Shown here one piece after another: positions 11,701 through 24,854 of a stretch of 64,000 nt of DNA. Numbering within the stretch: position 1 is the stretch's first letter; the number at the start of each line of letters is the position of its first letter. The translations under genes and the position numbers were made by a program. A model generated the notes under the pieces. It did no database searches and was not told the DNA's origin. It saw only the letters and a list, made by a program, of their open reading frames with translations. The stretch lies in contig NC_071399.1 in assembly GCF_022682495.2 (NCBI RefSeq), positions 4,941,342 through 5,005,341 of the forward strand, read 5' to 3'. Source of the stretch: Desmodus rotundus. Lineage: Eukaryota; Chordata; Mammalia; Chiroptera; Phyllostomidae.

Positions 11701-12609
11701 AATCACAACTGCTATAATTTACACCTACCGAAATGGTGAAAACGAAAGAGACAGACAAAATAAATGATGAGGGGGAGGCGTAATTAGAGCACATGCATTG
11801 CAGCTAAGAGGGTAATTCGGTGCAACCAGTTTGAAATTTTGATAGTCCATGGAATTTGAAAGTTGTAACAACTTCTGCAAAAGTACACAATGGAAATGTA
11901 TATGGACTTTCCCCAAAGGCATGTAAATGTTTCACAAGAACTCCATTCATAATGGTGTGGATTTGCAACTACCCATATGTTATTCTATGGAAGAACGGCT
12001 GGTTAGATTCTGGCATACAAATTACATGCTCTGCACTCTGTTGTCCAGCGTGGTAACCAGTGGCCATATGAAACTGGTGAAATTTAAACTAAATTAAATT
12101 AAATATTTAGTTTCACAGTTACACTAGCTATATTGTTAGTGCTTGCTAGATATACATGGATAACAGTTATTGATATAAAACTATAAAACAAAATAGTATA
12201 CGCTATATGATTTCACTTATATAAAGTCTAATAACTAGAAAAACTTATCTAAAGTACTAGAGTAGTGGTTATCTTGGAGAGCTTAGTGGCTGAAAGAGGC
12301 AAAGCAAGTATCTGTTGTTTCTTTTTATGTTTTGCTACCTTATCTAAGTACTAGTTTCATGGATATGTTCCCTTGGTAAAAGTTCATTCAAAACTATGCA
12401 TGATTTGTGTGGTTTAACCCCTGTGTGGTTTACAATACCTCAGTGTAATGTTTACTAGTGGAAAGAAAAACACGTTATACTAACAAATTACCACACACAG
12501 AGCCAAAGCAGTAGGGTATGAAAGTATCTCACTGTGCAAAACACATCAACAAATAGTAACAACAACACCTGAAAGCTGCATCAGAAATCCGCAATCATTG
12601 CCCAAGAGT
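11701..12609. other. Unassigned DNA
   Basis: No gene or confident repeat. AT-rich around 12080-12220. The opposed frames at 11725-11922 and 11856-12056 appear to be chance. Confidence 0.45.
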
Positions 12610-12815
12610 GAGCAACCCACTGTGATAAAGATGGTACACATTTTAATTTTATTTTTGTAACTGTATTTTTTCCATTAGCATGTATCCCTGCTATGCCCTC
12701 TTCCACCATCCACATGCCCCTCCCCCACCCCCCCATCACCAAACTGTTGTCCATTTTATTGAGGGCAGGTTGCCAGTGCCTTTCACACCACATCACACCC
12801 ACGCCCACCTCCGGC
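12610..12815 (-). mobile_element. L1 3' UTR fragment, antisense
   Basis: A T-rich start (TTTAATTTTATTTTTGTAAC) is followed by CCATTAGCATGTATCCCTGC and a C-rich tract with ACCAAACTGTTGTCC. This is the reverse-strand appearance of the bat L1 3' UTR. The open frame on the minus strand here is a product of the G-rich UTR. Confidence 0.5.
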
Positions 12816-13104
12816 TTTTATGAGTTACTATACGCTGTGGTCTTATCTTAATGTAATCTCCCATGCTTATTAGTTTCAGTCTTCTGTTTAGAATTGATTC
12901 ACAGCCTTTTTCTAGCCTCCTCATGAACAGCATTCATACCATAAATTCATCTCTTTAATAAGAACACAAATGCTGATCTAAATTCTGCACATCCCAGATA
13001 TAGAGGTCTCATTTATTTTCATTATAAGCCTCCACATTGGGATTCATAGAAAGTAATTGGTAAATATTACTGAATTTATCACCACTGATAGTCTTCTGAC
13101 ATGT

Positions 13105-13400
13105 CAAATTTAAAAATGTTTTTATTGTTAACACTATTACAGAAGTCCCCATCTCCTCTCCCTTCGCCACCCTCCACCCAGCCCCTGTCCTTCCCCACCT
13201 GCTGGCCTTCACCACATCATTGTCTGTATTCCTGGACTGCGCTTATATGCATAAATGTTCTTTGGCTAATCTTTTCCAGTCCACCCCGCCCCTCCACTCT
13301 GAGATTTGTCAGTCTGGTCCATGTATCCATGCCTCTGGTTTTCTTTTGTTCATTAATTTTTGATATACGTTTTTGGTTAAACTTTCCTTGGACATGACTC
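13105..13400 (-). mobile_element. L1 3' UTR fragment, antisense
   Basis: Starts with an antisense A/T tail (AAATGTTTTTATTGTTAACA), then C-rich sequence (CCTCTCCCTTCGCCACCCTC) and CTGGTTTTCTTTTGTTC, as in bat L1 3' UTRs read on the opposite strand. It lies about 300 bp from the previous antisense fragment and is probably a separate insertion. Frames on both strands (98 and 89 codons) arise from this low-complexity DNA. Confidence 0.55.
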
Positions 13401-14369
13401 TGGCACTTCAAGATTTTAAATATCCTGAAAGGTATTCCATTTTTACTTTGTTTCCATATTTTTATATACATACATGAAAATGTCATTTATGTAAATTAAA
13501 AATCAATTCATTCTCATATACATAATAACTGCCAAAGAAAAAATACAAGAAATGAGATTAAGCCAGGATAAGTACACAAAATGTATTTTTGAAAGTTTCA
13601 AACAATGATTATGGGGAATTAATATATATAATATACATATAACATGTATAATGTTATATACATATAATATATATCATTTGTAAATATTTAGCATATAATT
13701 TCTATTTCCAAATATGTAAATAATCAAGTCCATTATTTAAAGCATCTGTAGAGAATTAAATGAATAAACAAAACCAACTGTAACAACACTTACTGAACAA
13801 AACTAGAAAAAGTTTTATAGAAAAATCTATTTTTACATGTGGAAATATTAAAATATACATGAGAGTTTTGACAAATGGTCAAGGCAAAGGGTATACAGAT
13901 GCAAGAAAGCTATAAATGTGATTTTTAACCCCAATAAAAAAAGGGTAAAAATGCAAATTTATATATACATATGTTTTTTTAAACATAAGTGTTCGGCATA
14001 TCCAAAGAATAACAATGACAATAACCATCTAGGATTAGCTGATATTTTCAAGTAAATGGAACCTAAAGTAACACTGTATTTGATTTATCATCAACTAAAA
14101 CACCATTTCTTACTTTGGTGAGGTCTTTTGGGTAAAGAAACGATATCTGTATTTTTCAATTCCAACTGTATTATCTTAAAAGTTAGATAATGCGTGCTTC
14201 TCTCAGCGAGCCCTGGAAGGTCTCTAAGCTGCCCTCTCGTTTCTTCTACAGCGATGAGTTGAGATCTGCACTCATATCAGAATCTCCCAGGCCTCTCTAA
14301 CCACCTGGCCAGTCCGATAACGCGGCTCCTTCACATACTGATCTGTAAATGTAGACGTGTTTTTCAACC
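13401..14369. other. Unassigned AT-rich DNA with TATA-rich patch
   Basis: No gene. Positions 13620-13680 form an imperfect TATA/ACATAT-rich low-complexity patch that can pair with itself. The remainder is AT-rich and unassigned. Confidence 0.5.
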
Positions 14370-14371
14370 AT

Positions 14372-14480
14372 GGTTGTATCCGTTTCCTCACCTGAAAGGT
14401 GGGAATAATTATGATCAGCTATTAATGAGTTTTTGTTAAAAAATGAATAAGTGTTTCCAATGCCCTGGGCATTAACACAT
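14372..14480 (+). mobile_element. MIR SINE fragment
   Basis: CCGTTTCCTCACCTGAAAGG followed by a 'tgggaataatt' block and 'aatgaataagt' matches the central and 3' part of MIR, an ancient mammalian tRNA-derived SINE. Only about 100 bp are recognisable. Confidence 0.45.
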
Positions 14481-15986
14481 ACCAAATGCAGGGTCCCACA
14501 TTGTCCATGGTTGGGGTTACATCACCTGCATCGAACACTACAATGAGAATACATAATAATGATTCCACTCCAGGCAGCTAGACTCCAGAGCATGAAATCT
14601 CAGAAAAGAAGCTGTCCTTTTCTTCTGATAGTTCAATCAATAACAGTCATCTCCAATATGCATGACTCTGTTCTACACGCACCCAGCATCTTATTGCAGC
14701 GAACGCGATTATTAATAGAGGATTCGTCCTGAGCGGAGCCTCTAAGCTGCTTTTATAAACATAGTTCATGGTATCACACTGTTTAGTATTGCTTGCCTCT
14801 CACAAAATTATAAAGCATGACATAAATTCCAGTTGTTTGGGTTCCCAATAAAAGTAACTTCTCAGTAGATGTGATTAAAAAAACCAGAAGAGTAAACACC
14901 ATATCCTAAGTTTTATTTCAGAATAAGCACGGTAGGTAATCTCCTGTTGTGTGGCAAATGTAAAATTGCATTCCGTGCAGCGAGCTGAAGGCGGAACTAG
15001 AGCTGGTCTTGTGAATGTTGACCTGTCCGTGGAACGTTAAAGAGACTGGCAGCCTATAAATAAAACCTCCCAAACCTATTAACACATCGAATGCAATTAT
15101 TTCAGCCAGAATCTTAACCAATTAAATGTATTTCTGACTCAGTATAATGATGGCTTTCGTTTCAGTGATTTTGTCACTCCTTTATTAGACACTTCAGTTT
15201 ATGTCAAAAAAGTGATGTAATTGGATATTGCAAGCTATTTGTGTTAAGAATAATATTGAATATACTGATGTGTTAGTGGCAGTCCACATCTGGTAGGATT
15301 GTGAGATAATAAAAATAAATTTTAAAAACCTCAGCGTTTCTAAAACGGCGTAACCTATTCAGAAAAGATGGAAGCTACAATAACTTAAGTATATTGATTT
15401 GATGGCTGGTCACAGTTGAAATGGAATGAAAATTTGAAAGTTTAGTTTCCACCATATCATATAAATAGCTACATTAACTTTAATTTATGAAGAAATGTGG
15501 AAATCCCTTTGTCCAACATGTTGATCTGCTCCCAATGACTAAAAATAAGACAGTTATTTTTCCCATGCATTTACCTTTATGATCATAACTGAAGAATCAT
15601 GAATACTTATATGTCAATATGTTAATATAAATGTATGCATTCTATGCAATGTTAAAAATTTAAGCTTTCCAAAATGCCACAACATGGAAAGTATAAAAAT
15701 GCTATAAAAGTTCAGGAAACATGAGTTCATTGTGTTCTTTGAGGAAAAAATTATGAGAATCTACCATTCATAATGTGATATTTCAGTCATTTGGGATTCC
15801 AAAGATAAATAAAAGATATTAATTTTCTTCAACGAGCTTCGACACATATGGAGGTGATAGATATGTAACTAACCAGCACATTCAGTCGCTAGTTTTGAGC
15901 TTTTCAAAAATAATATTAGTGGGACAACTCCTGCTGGGTGTATTAATGACAAAAAAAACAATCTAATATTTCAAAAAAGTGAGCTA
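14481..15986. other. Unassigned DNA
   Basis: No gene or named repeat. Moderately balanced composition to about 15120, then AT-rich. The minus-strand frame at 14918-15121 has no recognisable domain. Confidence 0.45.
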
Positions 15987-16184
15987 GCCCTAGCTGGTGT
16001 AGCTCAGTGGATTGAGTGCAGGCTGTGAGCCAAAGGGTTGCTAGTTCGATTCCCAGTCAGGGCACATGTCTGGGTTGCAGGCCAGGACCCCAGTGGCGGC
16101 CACCTAAGAGGCAACTACACATTGATGTTTCCCTCCCTCTCTTTCTCCCACCCTTCTTCTCTCTAAAAATAAACAAAATTAAAA
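15987..16184 (+). mobile_element. VES SINE (bat tRNA-derived)
   Basis: Starts GCCCTAGCTGGTGTAGCTCA. It contains a pol III A-box-like TAGCTCAGTGG (16000-16010) and a B-box-like AGTTCGATTCC (16043-16053), then CCCAGTCAGGGCACATG, a CT-rich section and an A-rich tail with AAATAAA-like words. VES elements are non-autonomous, spread by L1 machinery and diagnostic of bats. The CT-rich section yields a short meaningless frame at 16016-16207. Confidence 0.92.
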
Positions 16185-16204
16185 CCCAACCAAGTTATTT
16201 ACTA

Positions 16205-16465
16205 TAAAGATGCTCTGCTCAGGCTCTGATGGGGTTGAAATTAAGGTACTGGAGACCTGCGTCCCAGTTTGGAGGTTGGATCAGCGAATAAGTGCTTCCA
16301 GTCACCTTCAAGCTTTGCATGACTCACTTCTCGTGGTTACATAATTCAGGCTCTTGCTTTCTTACTCTCTTTGGCAGCAGACGGTTATGAACATCTAGTA
16401 ACCCGTCTTGGTCCTTGCTACATGGCCCTCTCCGCAATGTGACAACGTGCTCTTCAGGCCAGCAG
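16205..16465. repeat. Old interspersed repeat, family not named
   Basis: A run beginning TGCTCAGGCTCTGATGGGGT and containing GAAATTAAGGTACTGGAGAC and TACATGGCCCTCTCCGCAAT resembles a common old mammalian repeat seen in many genomes. I cannot name it with certainty. Confidence 0.35.
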
Positions 16466-16734
16466 ACAGATCTCTAGTGCTTGGAGTACAGCTTTAAAAA
16501 GTTCACCTAATTATGTTGGGTCCACAAAGCATCAGCTTCCTTTTCACCATCTCACCATCAACTGATTATTGACATTCATTACATCTGCAAAGTCAGCTGC
16601 ATCCCAGGAATATTTCTCAGTATATTCACAGGCACCCAAAAGGGGTGAGTTTATAGAAGACATGGACACTACAGGGTGGGCATGGTGGTATCTATCTAAA
16701 ATCCTATCTCCCTCAGCAACTCTGGAAAATAATT

Positions 16735-16870
16735 TGTCAGTGAAAATGAGACATGGCATTGCACTCCTGGGCATTTGTCCTAGAGACATTAAAACTTATA
16801 TTCACACAAAACCTATACATAAATGTTCAGACCAATGTTTTCATAATAACATAAAAACTCAAAACAATTT
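16735..16870 (+). mobile_element. L1 ORF2 3'-terminal fragment
   Basis: Contains CACTCCTGGGCATTTGTCCT, a segment encoding the C-terminal region of L1 ORF2 protein, and further ACTTATATTCACACAAAACC in the expected order. The copy is diverged and truncated at both ends. The 102-codon frame at 16569-16877 partly overlaps it but is not an intact L1 protein. Confidence 0.6.
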
Positions 16871-18379
16871 GATGTGACTCTTTAATTAAACTTACCACAA
16901 AGGAATAATCTATGGAGAACAGACATAGAAAAAGAATAAAGAGTAAATCCCAGGAGAAAGGGCTCCTAAAAGTAGCAGGAACGTGGAGAGAAAGGTGACG
17001 TGGTGGCTACAACAAAAATTTAAAAATACTAGTGTGGCTTCACCGCAGAAAACAACGGGAAAGTGACGAAAGATGGAGTTATGATCATGCGTATAAACCA
17101 AATTATGGAATGTCATGGAGACCAAATTAAACAATTTGGAGAAAACTGTGAGCTTAATTATGTATAAGGTCCCAGGAAGATAAAAGTAAGCAGGTTTAAA
17201 ATAGTAACTTTTGATTAATAACTTAATGAAAATATACTTCCATTCAATTCCATTAAACCCATAATTGACATAATGAAATAACCTAGTAAAATTCTCTAAA
17301 CAAAATATAACTATTGTTATATATAATTTTACTTTTTAACATAATGTTTATCTGAAGTATCTTTATGACATCTCAATTTGCCATGTGATAAAGTATAGCT
17401 GAATAAGCTCCATGTTTCATCTTCAACATTAACTGATAACTAAGACCTTGGCATTTGCATCAATATCTCAGATAATGAATCAGGTATGTGTGAATGACAG
17501 GCATGATAATGAAATCAATGTCTCCAATGGCCTTTACCATACAGAGGAAAGTATGGAAGATGAAGGAAATAGAGGAAGAGTGGAAGGTAAAAGAGCAGAA
17601 TATTAAAGTATTCAAGAGTTGAGACTACAGAGTCCAGCTAAAGAGAGTACTTGGTGGGTTTTTCAAGTTCAGTGTTATTATGAACATTTTAAATAAATGA
17701 GCTTGTCTCATCACTATGCGTGTACCTGCGTGTACACACAACATTTTGACATTTCTTCAATTAGAAGATACATTGTAATCAGAGTTGGTTAGGAATCACG
17801 TGACAACGTTGCCATGCCCTATACGTGTGGGAACGGCCTGAAATTCTCCTGCTGACAGTACTAACACAAGGTATACGCCAACATCAGTTATCAGAAGAGA
17901 GGTGTCAGTAGCCTGAAGAATTTCTAAAATGAATATAGGAGCATGCTTTAAATATTCTGCATAATCAAACTTCTTCCAAACACAGGGGCAAATATTGCAT
18001 GGAAAACCCCAGATCTCATAGACATACCAGCATCAATAACTGAATCAAATATCCAGAATAGGAAAGCTGTAGGCATAACTTAATAAAGTTTTTTCACTTG
18101 TTTTTTTTTAAAGTAAACATGGGAGTCATATATTACAAAAATTTATTTTTAAATAACTCTAAAAAGGGTCTTTCAAAAAAAAAATAGAACAAGGTATGGA
18201 AACATTGTGTAATGGTTTAGTTGTCAATGTTTCTGAATTGTTTCTGTAGTAAATTAAACAGTGGTGTGTGTTATGCTCTACCGTATTGCTGGTTGGATGA
18301 AAACTGCATGGGGTAGGACCTTAACATCCGTAGTGCCAGGAAAAGAATGAAACAAAAAACTCTGTAGTGAGTAAGTTAC
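16871..18379. other. Unassigned AT-rich DNA
   Basis: No gene or named repeat. Short open frames only. A/T runs occur near 18096-18110 and 18175-18185. Confidence 0.45.
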
Positions 18380-19380
18380 ATGCTATCTTCCCGTTTTGAT
18401 AAATATATCTTTACTGTCATCCTGAAAGCTGGCTATCTGCCCCTCCTCTCTTCCCAGACTCCAATCCCCTCCCCTACATGCAGAGCCTCTGCTGCACCCA
18501 TGCACACACTCCAGCTCCCTCTCCCACACACTGTCCCCAGTGTGGTCTCCACACAACCGCCGCAGTCCCCTTTGAACAGCCCCACAGCACTAGACTGAGG
18601 CCCACGTGGGTGGTGTGGCCTGTGAAGAAGTGACTGGTTGCCGAGAGTTAGCTAATCTACTTACTCCACAACATCGCTGCCTCCTTCTCCATTCCGTGGC
18701 TTATAAGTGGTCTGCAGGGGCCCTCACTGACACTCGCCCCTTCCTCCAGTGCATGCCCGAAATAAGAGCCCACAGAGCTAAAGTAATTGAAAGTTCCTGC
18801 TAGGACATCCCCCACACCCCTATGGATAAACAGTCTCTCCTGTCTCCCCAATCCTGCCGCTGGTGTTCCCCTTACATAAGACCCCCTGTGGTCTTACCTA
18901 ACCCCCCTTATTTGGTCTGAATGGGCCTTAGCCCAGAAACCCCCAAAGCACTCCAACCAGAATCCCGATAAAGGCATGTGTCCCAGGCCCTACTGCCCAC
19001 TCCCTGCCTGCACCCTGCTTTGACCTCCTGTGACCATCTGAGGCCAGTACCTTGTGGTGGGTGTGAACCATGCCTGGCCCCACAGCTGACTCCCCAGGGC
19101 TCTACTTAACAAATGGTAATTTAACAAAAATAACAAGGCTGGCAGAGAAGCTGGTGCATTCCCTGGAGCCAAATGCAGGCTGATTCTGAGTGTGTCAACA
19201 ATGCGGAGGGCAGGGCACGGTTATTAAGTTGGATATTCCCCTTTGCCCTGCAGGGGAAAGTATGGACAAAAACAAAACAAAACAAAAAAAACAACCCAGA
19301 GGACCCTGTGGACCTGCCAAGTCCCACCCAAGCTCTAAGACTTTCTGGGCCGGGTCAGAGTGTGGCCCTATAAGGACAAT
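18380..19380. other. GC-rich C-tract block, origin unclear
   Basis: About 1 kb of clearly GC-richer, C-rich DNA between AT-rich flanks. Overlapping short frames occur on both strands (18380-18598, 18606-18803, 18990-19172, 19121-19327, 19173-19387). None shows a domain, signal peptide or conserved motif. The composition break suggests an inserted element, for example an LTR, but I found no TG...CA ends with a target duplication. Confidence 0.35.
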
Positions 19381-21245
19381 GCTTTAAAGTCAAATAAACA
19401 TAAAAAATGCACCATAAGGTTATCAAGCCATTGATAAAATGCTGGCAAGACATCTGAAGATCTGAAACTCCTGATAGGAACTTATAAGCCATATTTTTCC
19501 ATTTTCCTTCCCTCCTTTTATTAAGGTGACAGTTCCCTCAATGTACCATCACATATTTTAACTCATAAATCCCACTGCAATATTTTTGGAATGAGATCTT
19601 CTCAGTGCTTCATCGCTTCCTGGGAACACACCTCTTCCAGGGAATCTGTAGTAACACCACCAGCTAAGGTACCTCGAGGGTCCGCCAAACAACTGCAGCT
19701 GTTTTAGTCCCGCGACTGATGGACGGAATTCAGATTACAGAATTGCACTCATAACTGCTGTACCCAGCTCTCTGATATGGAAGAAATTTTTCTATAAATC
19801 AGGAATAGCACAGTACATATTCCTGTAAGTAGAATGCCTTAGTGGATGGAAATGAAATGAAGATTTTGTGTCATTGGAAAGAATTTTTTTAAAAATATGA
19901 TTTAAAGGGCAATTTCAACATTAAAACTTTCATTGAAAATAAAATATTTCTTTGTACAATAGTAAATTAAATATTGTTTACTTTCTTCAATATGTACCCA
20001 TAAAAGATAATATTTATCTCTACTGAGATAGCTCTTCCAATTTATCTAGCTTAGTGATTACCGTCTTCTAAAAATGCCTCCTTAATTTCACAATTGTAAT
20101 TAAAATTATTTGATATGCACCTGTACCTTGGACAATGCTCTTTACATCACATAAATTTTTACATTAATATCTGTGTTTTCCCCAATGAATCCTCTTGAAT
20201 GTTAAATCAAAGAACGCTAAAATGAATTAGAGATAAAAGAAAATGCTTAAGAATACATGTTCACTCATTATATCTTATCATTAGCATTACTTCCACTGAA
20301 TTAAAAGAAACTAATTTAATACTGAAATATACAAAGAGCTTGTTTGTGATGTTATATTTCTATGTCGTACAGTGCTAATTGGCTGCCTGTTGAGCCAAGT
20401 AAATTACCGCAGAAAGATCTAAAATGTCTATTACTGCTCAACTAATGACATTAAACAGCCAATATGTATTTATATCCTCATTCTGCTCGGCACTAAGTGT
20501 AGCAATGCAGTAGAATGTCAGTAGGAGAAGACGACCAGCAAAGCAGGGTCAATATGATGGTCCGATTTTCATAGGGTCTTAGTTACCTGCTGGTCACTGC
20601 TCTGAGAAGATGTTGACTTGCAGGCTACTGGGCAGTACACTTAAGAGCAACTTAAGGAATGGAAATGTGGTTACTATCCAATCACCCTAAAAGTGGGCAT
20701 TTCCTATTCCTTGGTTCTCACACATTAAAGCAATAATTTTAATGGAATCCCAGTAAGCTGAAAGAGTTAAGGAAACACCATGCTGCCCTCAAAATCTCTA
20801 TTTTGAAGCAAAAGTGATAAATTAGCCTGACCTTTCAGTATTTATTACAGGAGTGATAAAAAGAAGAATAGATCAAAAGACTGTTAGAGCTTCATCATGA
20901 ATTTACCACCCTGTGCTTTTTTCACAGAAGGGGTGCTATAGGCTCAGCTGAGCCTTTTTCCACACACTGGTCTTCAGATTTTCAGGAAGACGCAGAGATG
21001 TTAAAACAATACCAGAATCAGTGTGTAAAATGGATTCTGTAATTAATATCTCTACATCCACATGGCTGAGCAACAAGCAAGAGACTCTCAGAGTTAATGG
21101 TGGAGAAACCAGTCGATAATTATTTCCAGTTTCACTCCAAGCTGAGAAACAGAAACCGTTGGAATGACAAAATGTAATAGAGAAAAAAAGAAATACTCGA
21201 GCTGGCTACATAAAAATAAAAACTTCACCGCTAGATCTGAAATTA
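19381..21245. other. Unassigned DNA with a candidate conserved element
   Basis: No gene or named repeat. Mostly AT-rich. The 20371-20485 interval is compositionally unlike a decayed repeat and carries several homeodomain-type TAAT/ATTA cores. Confidence 0.4.
20371..20485. promoter_or_regulatory. Candidate conserved non-coding element
   Basis: A roughly 115-bp stretch of balanced, non-repetitive sequence with GCTAATTGG, AAATTACCGC, GAAAGATCTA, CTAATGACATTAA and CAGCCAAT, which resemble homeodomain, GATA/POU-like and CCAAT-type binding cores. Such clusters are typical of developmental enhancers in gene deserts. No alignment is available, so this rests on motif density alone. Confidence 0.2.
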
Positions 21246-24200
21246 TTGATGCAGAGGAAAAGAAACTCTAACTCTTCTCCTTTTCTTTTTGTGGTAGGTA
21301 GCTCACAATGCAGGCCGATAGTTTGGAGAACAATGCAAAATAACTCAGCAAAACATGGAGAAATCCAGTGGAAAGTAGGTTTTCAGACAGGAGAAATATT
21401 TCCTTTGAAAAATAGAGAACTGGCAAATGATTCTAAAAGGTTTACTAATTATGTGGCTCCTTGGTTAGTGAGAGAAGAGGAAAACCAAATTATATTAAAG
21501 AACGTTAAAATTGATTTCATACATGGAAAATATTTCATGACACCGTGCCAGAGCTGTATGGGTTACTTATTATTAATTCTCCTGATAGTTTAACAAGCCA
21601 CATTATTTTATGTCTCTTCTACAGGGAAACAGATTCAGAAGTTAGTCTCCATGAGAAATATATGTTAAAGGAAATCAAAAGGCTTTCGTTTTTAGTTTCT
21701 CTCTCAGCTGTACCTGGATTTGCTCATGGCTGTTCAATGCTATAGTCCTGCTCTCCATTTCTTGTCAAATATGTATTTTTTTTATCATGCCTTTTCACAC
21801 AGGCTCTTTCTTCCTCCGTCTGTGCTTATCATCCCCTTGAAATAATCATGTTCTCATTTTAAAACTTTATTTATAGTTTGACTTTTTTGGTGGTCAATCT
21901 AGACAATACAGCTCATCATTCCAATCACACTCTTGATTAGGTATAGAATTCCCTTTTCCCTGGGATAAATTGTCCCACATACTGCAATCGAGTATTAATC
22001 GTGCAGTAATCATTCCTATTTCTCTTACCAGAAACGTCAAGCCCTGTCCTGGAAAATCACCCAACTCTGCCGATGGGCATCACGGAGGAGGCGAGGACTT
22101 TGTTAATCTTTCTGCGACTTTCCAGGTGTCCGGTCAGCTTTGTAAGAGCCTGTTGATGACTTCAGGTTTCCGTGTCTCATACTCCCTCAGTCATCAGGGA
22201 TACTCAACTTCCTCTAATCATAACTGCTTCTGGAAGAAATTTCATTTCTCTGCTGCCTCAGGGGAAGATGTACTTTGTCTTCTGTTTCTTGTTTTTGTTT
22301 TGCTTTGTTTTTCCATCTTTTAAAATATGAGACTATTCCCATTTTTTCTGGATTGGGACGCAACGAAGTGTGCTTCACTTTAAAGAGAAGGTGCATCTAA
22401 TGGTCCTAATCTCAGTTATATGCTGCATATGTATGCTTGCAGTTCTGCAAAAAGAGAGACATGATGTTGCATAATTCATCTCAATGAAAATCTGCAATAT
22501 GTGTCTAGACATAATAAAGCATTGTGTAGGTTGATTTAATAAATGCATAAACAAAAAGGGTAATTTAAAGAAGCATTTCACAACAAAGAAAAGGAAGAAT
22601 CACGGCCTAAATCCATGTACTTATACTCTTTGGTATAAATGTAAACTTCTTTGTCTAGACTGCAGTTATAAATATATATTTTTAAAACATTGAACTTTAA
22701 TATATTCATTTTTAAAAATTATAGAACCACAGTCCATGGATTTTTTTTGAAAACGACACTGTTATTGTATACTGCACTGAAGTGTTTGTACAAATCGTTA
22801 AATCATCAGAGTTAGTGATATTTTTAAAATATGTTATTTAAAAGGAGGTAAGGCTCAACATTACCAAATTAAATCAGCTTTTCTTGGCTTCCAGTATATC
22901 AAGGAGAACTAAATTGTATTCCACACAAGCTTCTGAAGAACAACAAGTTTTTTAAAAGTTCTGCTTTGACGTTCCATAAAATTAATTGTAACTAATTCTT
23001 CAATTTGCATGGGATTTAAAATTGAGTAGAACTTCCACAATTTTCCATGAAATGATTTGAAATATCTGAAACAAGATTACATGCTTTTGCACTGTGTATA
23101 ATTATATTTTTCTTAATGAGAGCAATTATCAATATGCTGAACATGTAACTGATTATAGTTCTGAAATATGTGCAGAATATAACTATTAACTTAGCAACGA
23201 TTTTAAAGGAGAAGAACTTACTATTTATAGATTTCATATTCCCTATATTGCAATATGTTATTATCAAATATTAGGTATAAATTAATGGATTGGGGTTTGA
23301 ATTCTAATTTAAAGATGAAAAACTAAAATGCAAAATAACCAGTCAGTATTTCTAGTGGATGATTAGAAAATAATATATTAAAATGTAAAGCAAAGAAATA
23401 ATAGGAACATTCTGAAGACTGAGGTAAAATATATCAGATGTGATCTTATGGTATCAATTAAACATACACATGATTAGTCAAGTGATACATTTTTTAAAAT
23501 AAAGATTTCGTATTACAGAAATTACATGAGGATAACATAGTAATAGAATTTAGCTCAATGTGTCCAAGCTCCCAACCCTACAAAGTGATTTTAGACTTTC
23601 ATTATTTAATTTAATATATATTTCATTTAACTATTAAGCTATTGATTTATTAGCCTTTTGGAAAATTGCATCTTCTAGCATTACTGTTACTTTAAATCCA
23701 TTTGAAACAGATTTATTCAGGTAACCTTTACGAGTTTAAACAACTTAATTTTTAATGTCATTTATATTTAAAAGGTGATCAAAATATTATACTACTAAAT
23801 ATTTATTAATACAGTTACCCAAAATTTTAAGTCATCAAGGTCATACCCTAGAAGCACAGAGGTCACTACTTCTGGCTCTTGAAACACCAAACAAGTCCTT
23901 GGAGATTTACACACTTTTTCATAATTTAATAATGTGGTTTAGGTTGTTGCTAGCTTTGCAAAAATATAATGTAGCGGCACAGATGTGACTGTTAATTAAA
24001 AAGTCTCTTGTGAGAGCAAATGGTTTGCTGGGTGATGTTTTGAGCAAGATTATGTCATTTAGAAAAAAATTCTGAGTACACAAAATCCTGAACTTACAAA
24101 CATTATGTGCCTAAGAGACCATTATTATTATTTTTTTTATCACTAACAACGCGGCCTGGTGAAGAGACCTGAATGTAATTCGCACAGCAGCCTGAGCATT

Positions 24201-24830
24201 TTTATATCTCTTTTAAGTGAACCATTTTTCTGCCCGTATCAAGATTTATCTGTAGTTCTCACAATGCAGCTTTGCAATTATAAAAATGTGTTGGTTAAGT
24301 ATACAGGTGACAGGCACATTTGTGTCATTATATACCAATTTCACCTCAGTGATATTCCAAATGGCTGAGATTTGTCAAAATAAAATGTCATAAATAAATG
24401 ATTGCACTTCCCATACATTTACATTCAAGAAAAAATCAGTGTGCCATTCCAAATAATCAGAAAAAAACATACATTTAAATGCAGCCAATTCAACTATTGG
24501 TTGATGCTGAGATATTTGGTGCATGAAATATCATAAGTTGTTTTCCCCAAACTATTGCATTTTACCAGGTTTTTATTTATATGATGTTGAATATTATTTA
24601 ATGCATATTAAAGTATATCAACCATAGGCATGAGTGTGTAGATGACCATTAATATATGTGTCATAGGATAATTTAATGTAATCTTCTAAAGCATAACAGA
24701 TTTTGTAATTTTTTAGTTGGCACTTTTTCCCCACAATATGAAAATTCCCTAGGAATAAGTCAAAGTTAACAAATTGCTTGACTCTCCTAAGCGAATACGC
24801 TGACAGTGACTCTATTCTCTCACACATATT
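21246..24830. other. Unassigned DNA
   Basis: The 115-codon frame at 21246-21593 and the 117-codon frame at 21970-22323 have no domain I recognise, no clear splice context and no support from composition. The rest is AT-rich, notably 22660-22760 and 23270-23830. No named repeat. Confidence 0.4.
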
Positions 24831-24854
24831 CACACACACACACACACACACACA
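24831..24854 (+). repeat. (CA)12 microsatellite
   Basis: Twelve uninterrupted CA units, preceded by an imperfect CACACATATT and followed by CATAAGCACACACAG. The frames on both strands across it encode only His/Thr and Val/Cys runs and are not genes. Confidence 0.95.

Noticed and set aside
16000..16053. tRNA-like A and B boxes
   Set aside because: They belong to a VES SINE; no complete cloverleaf with acceptor stem and CCA-end context is present, so this is not a tRNA gene.
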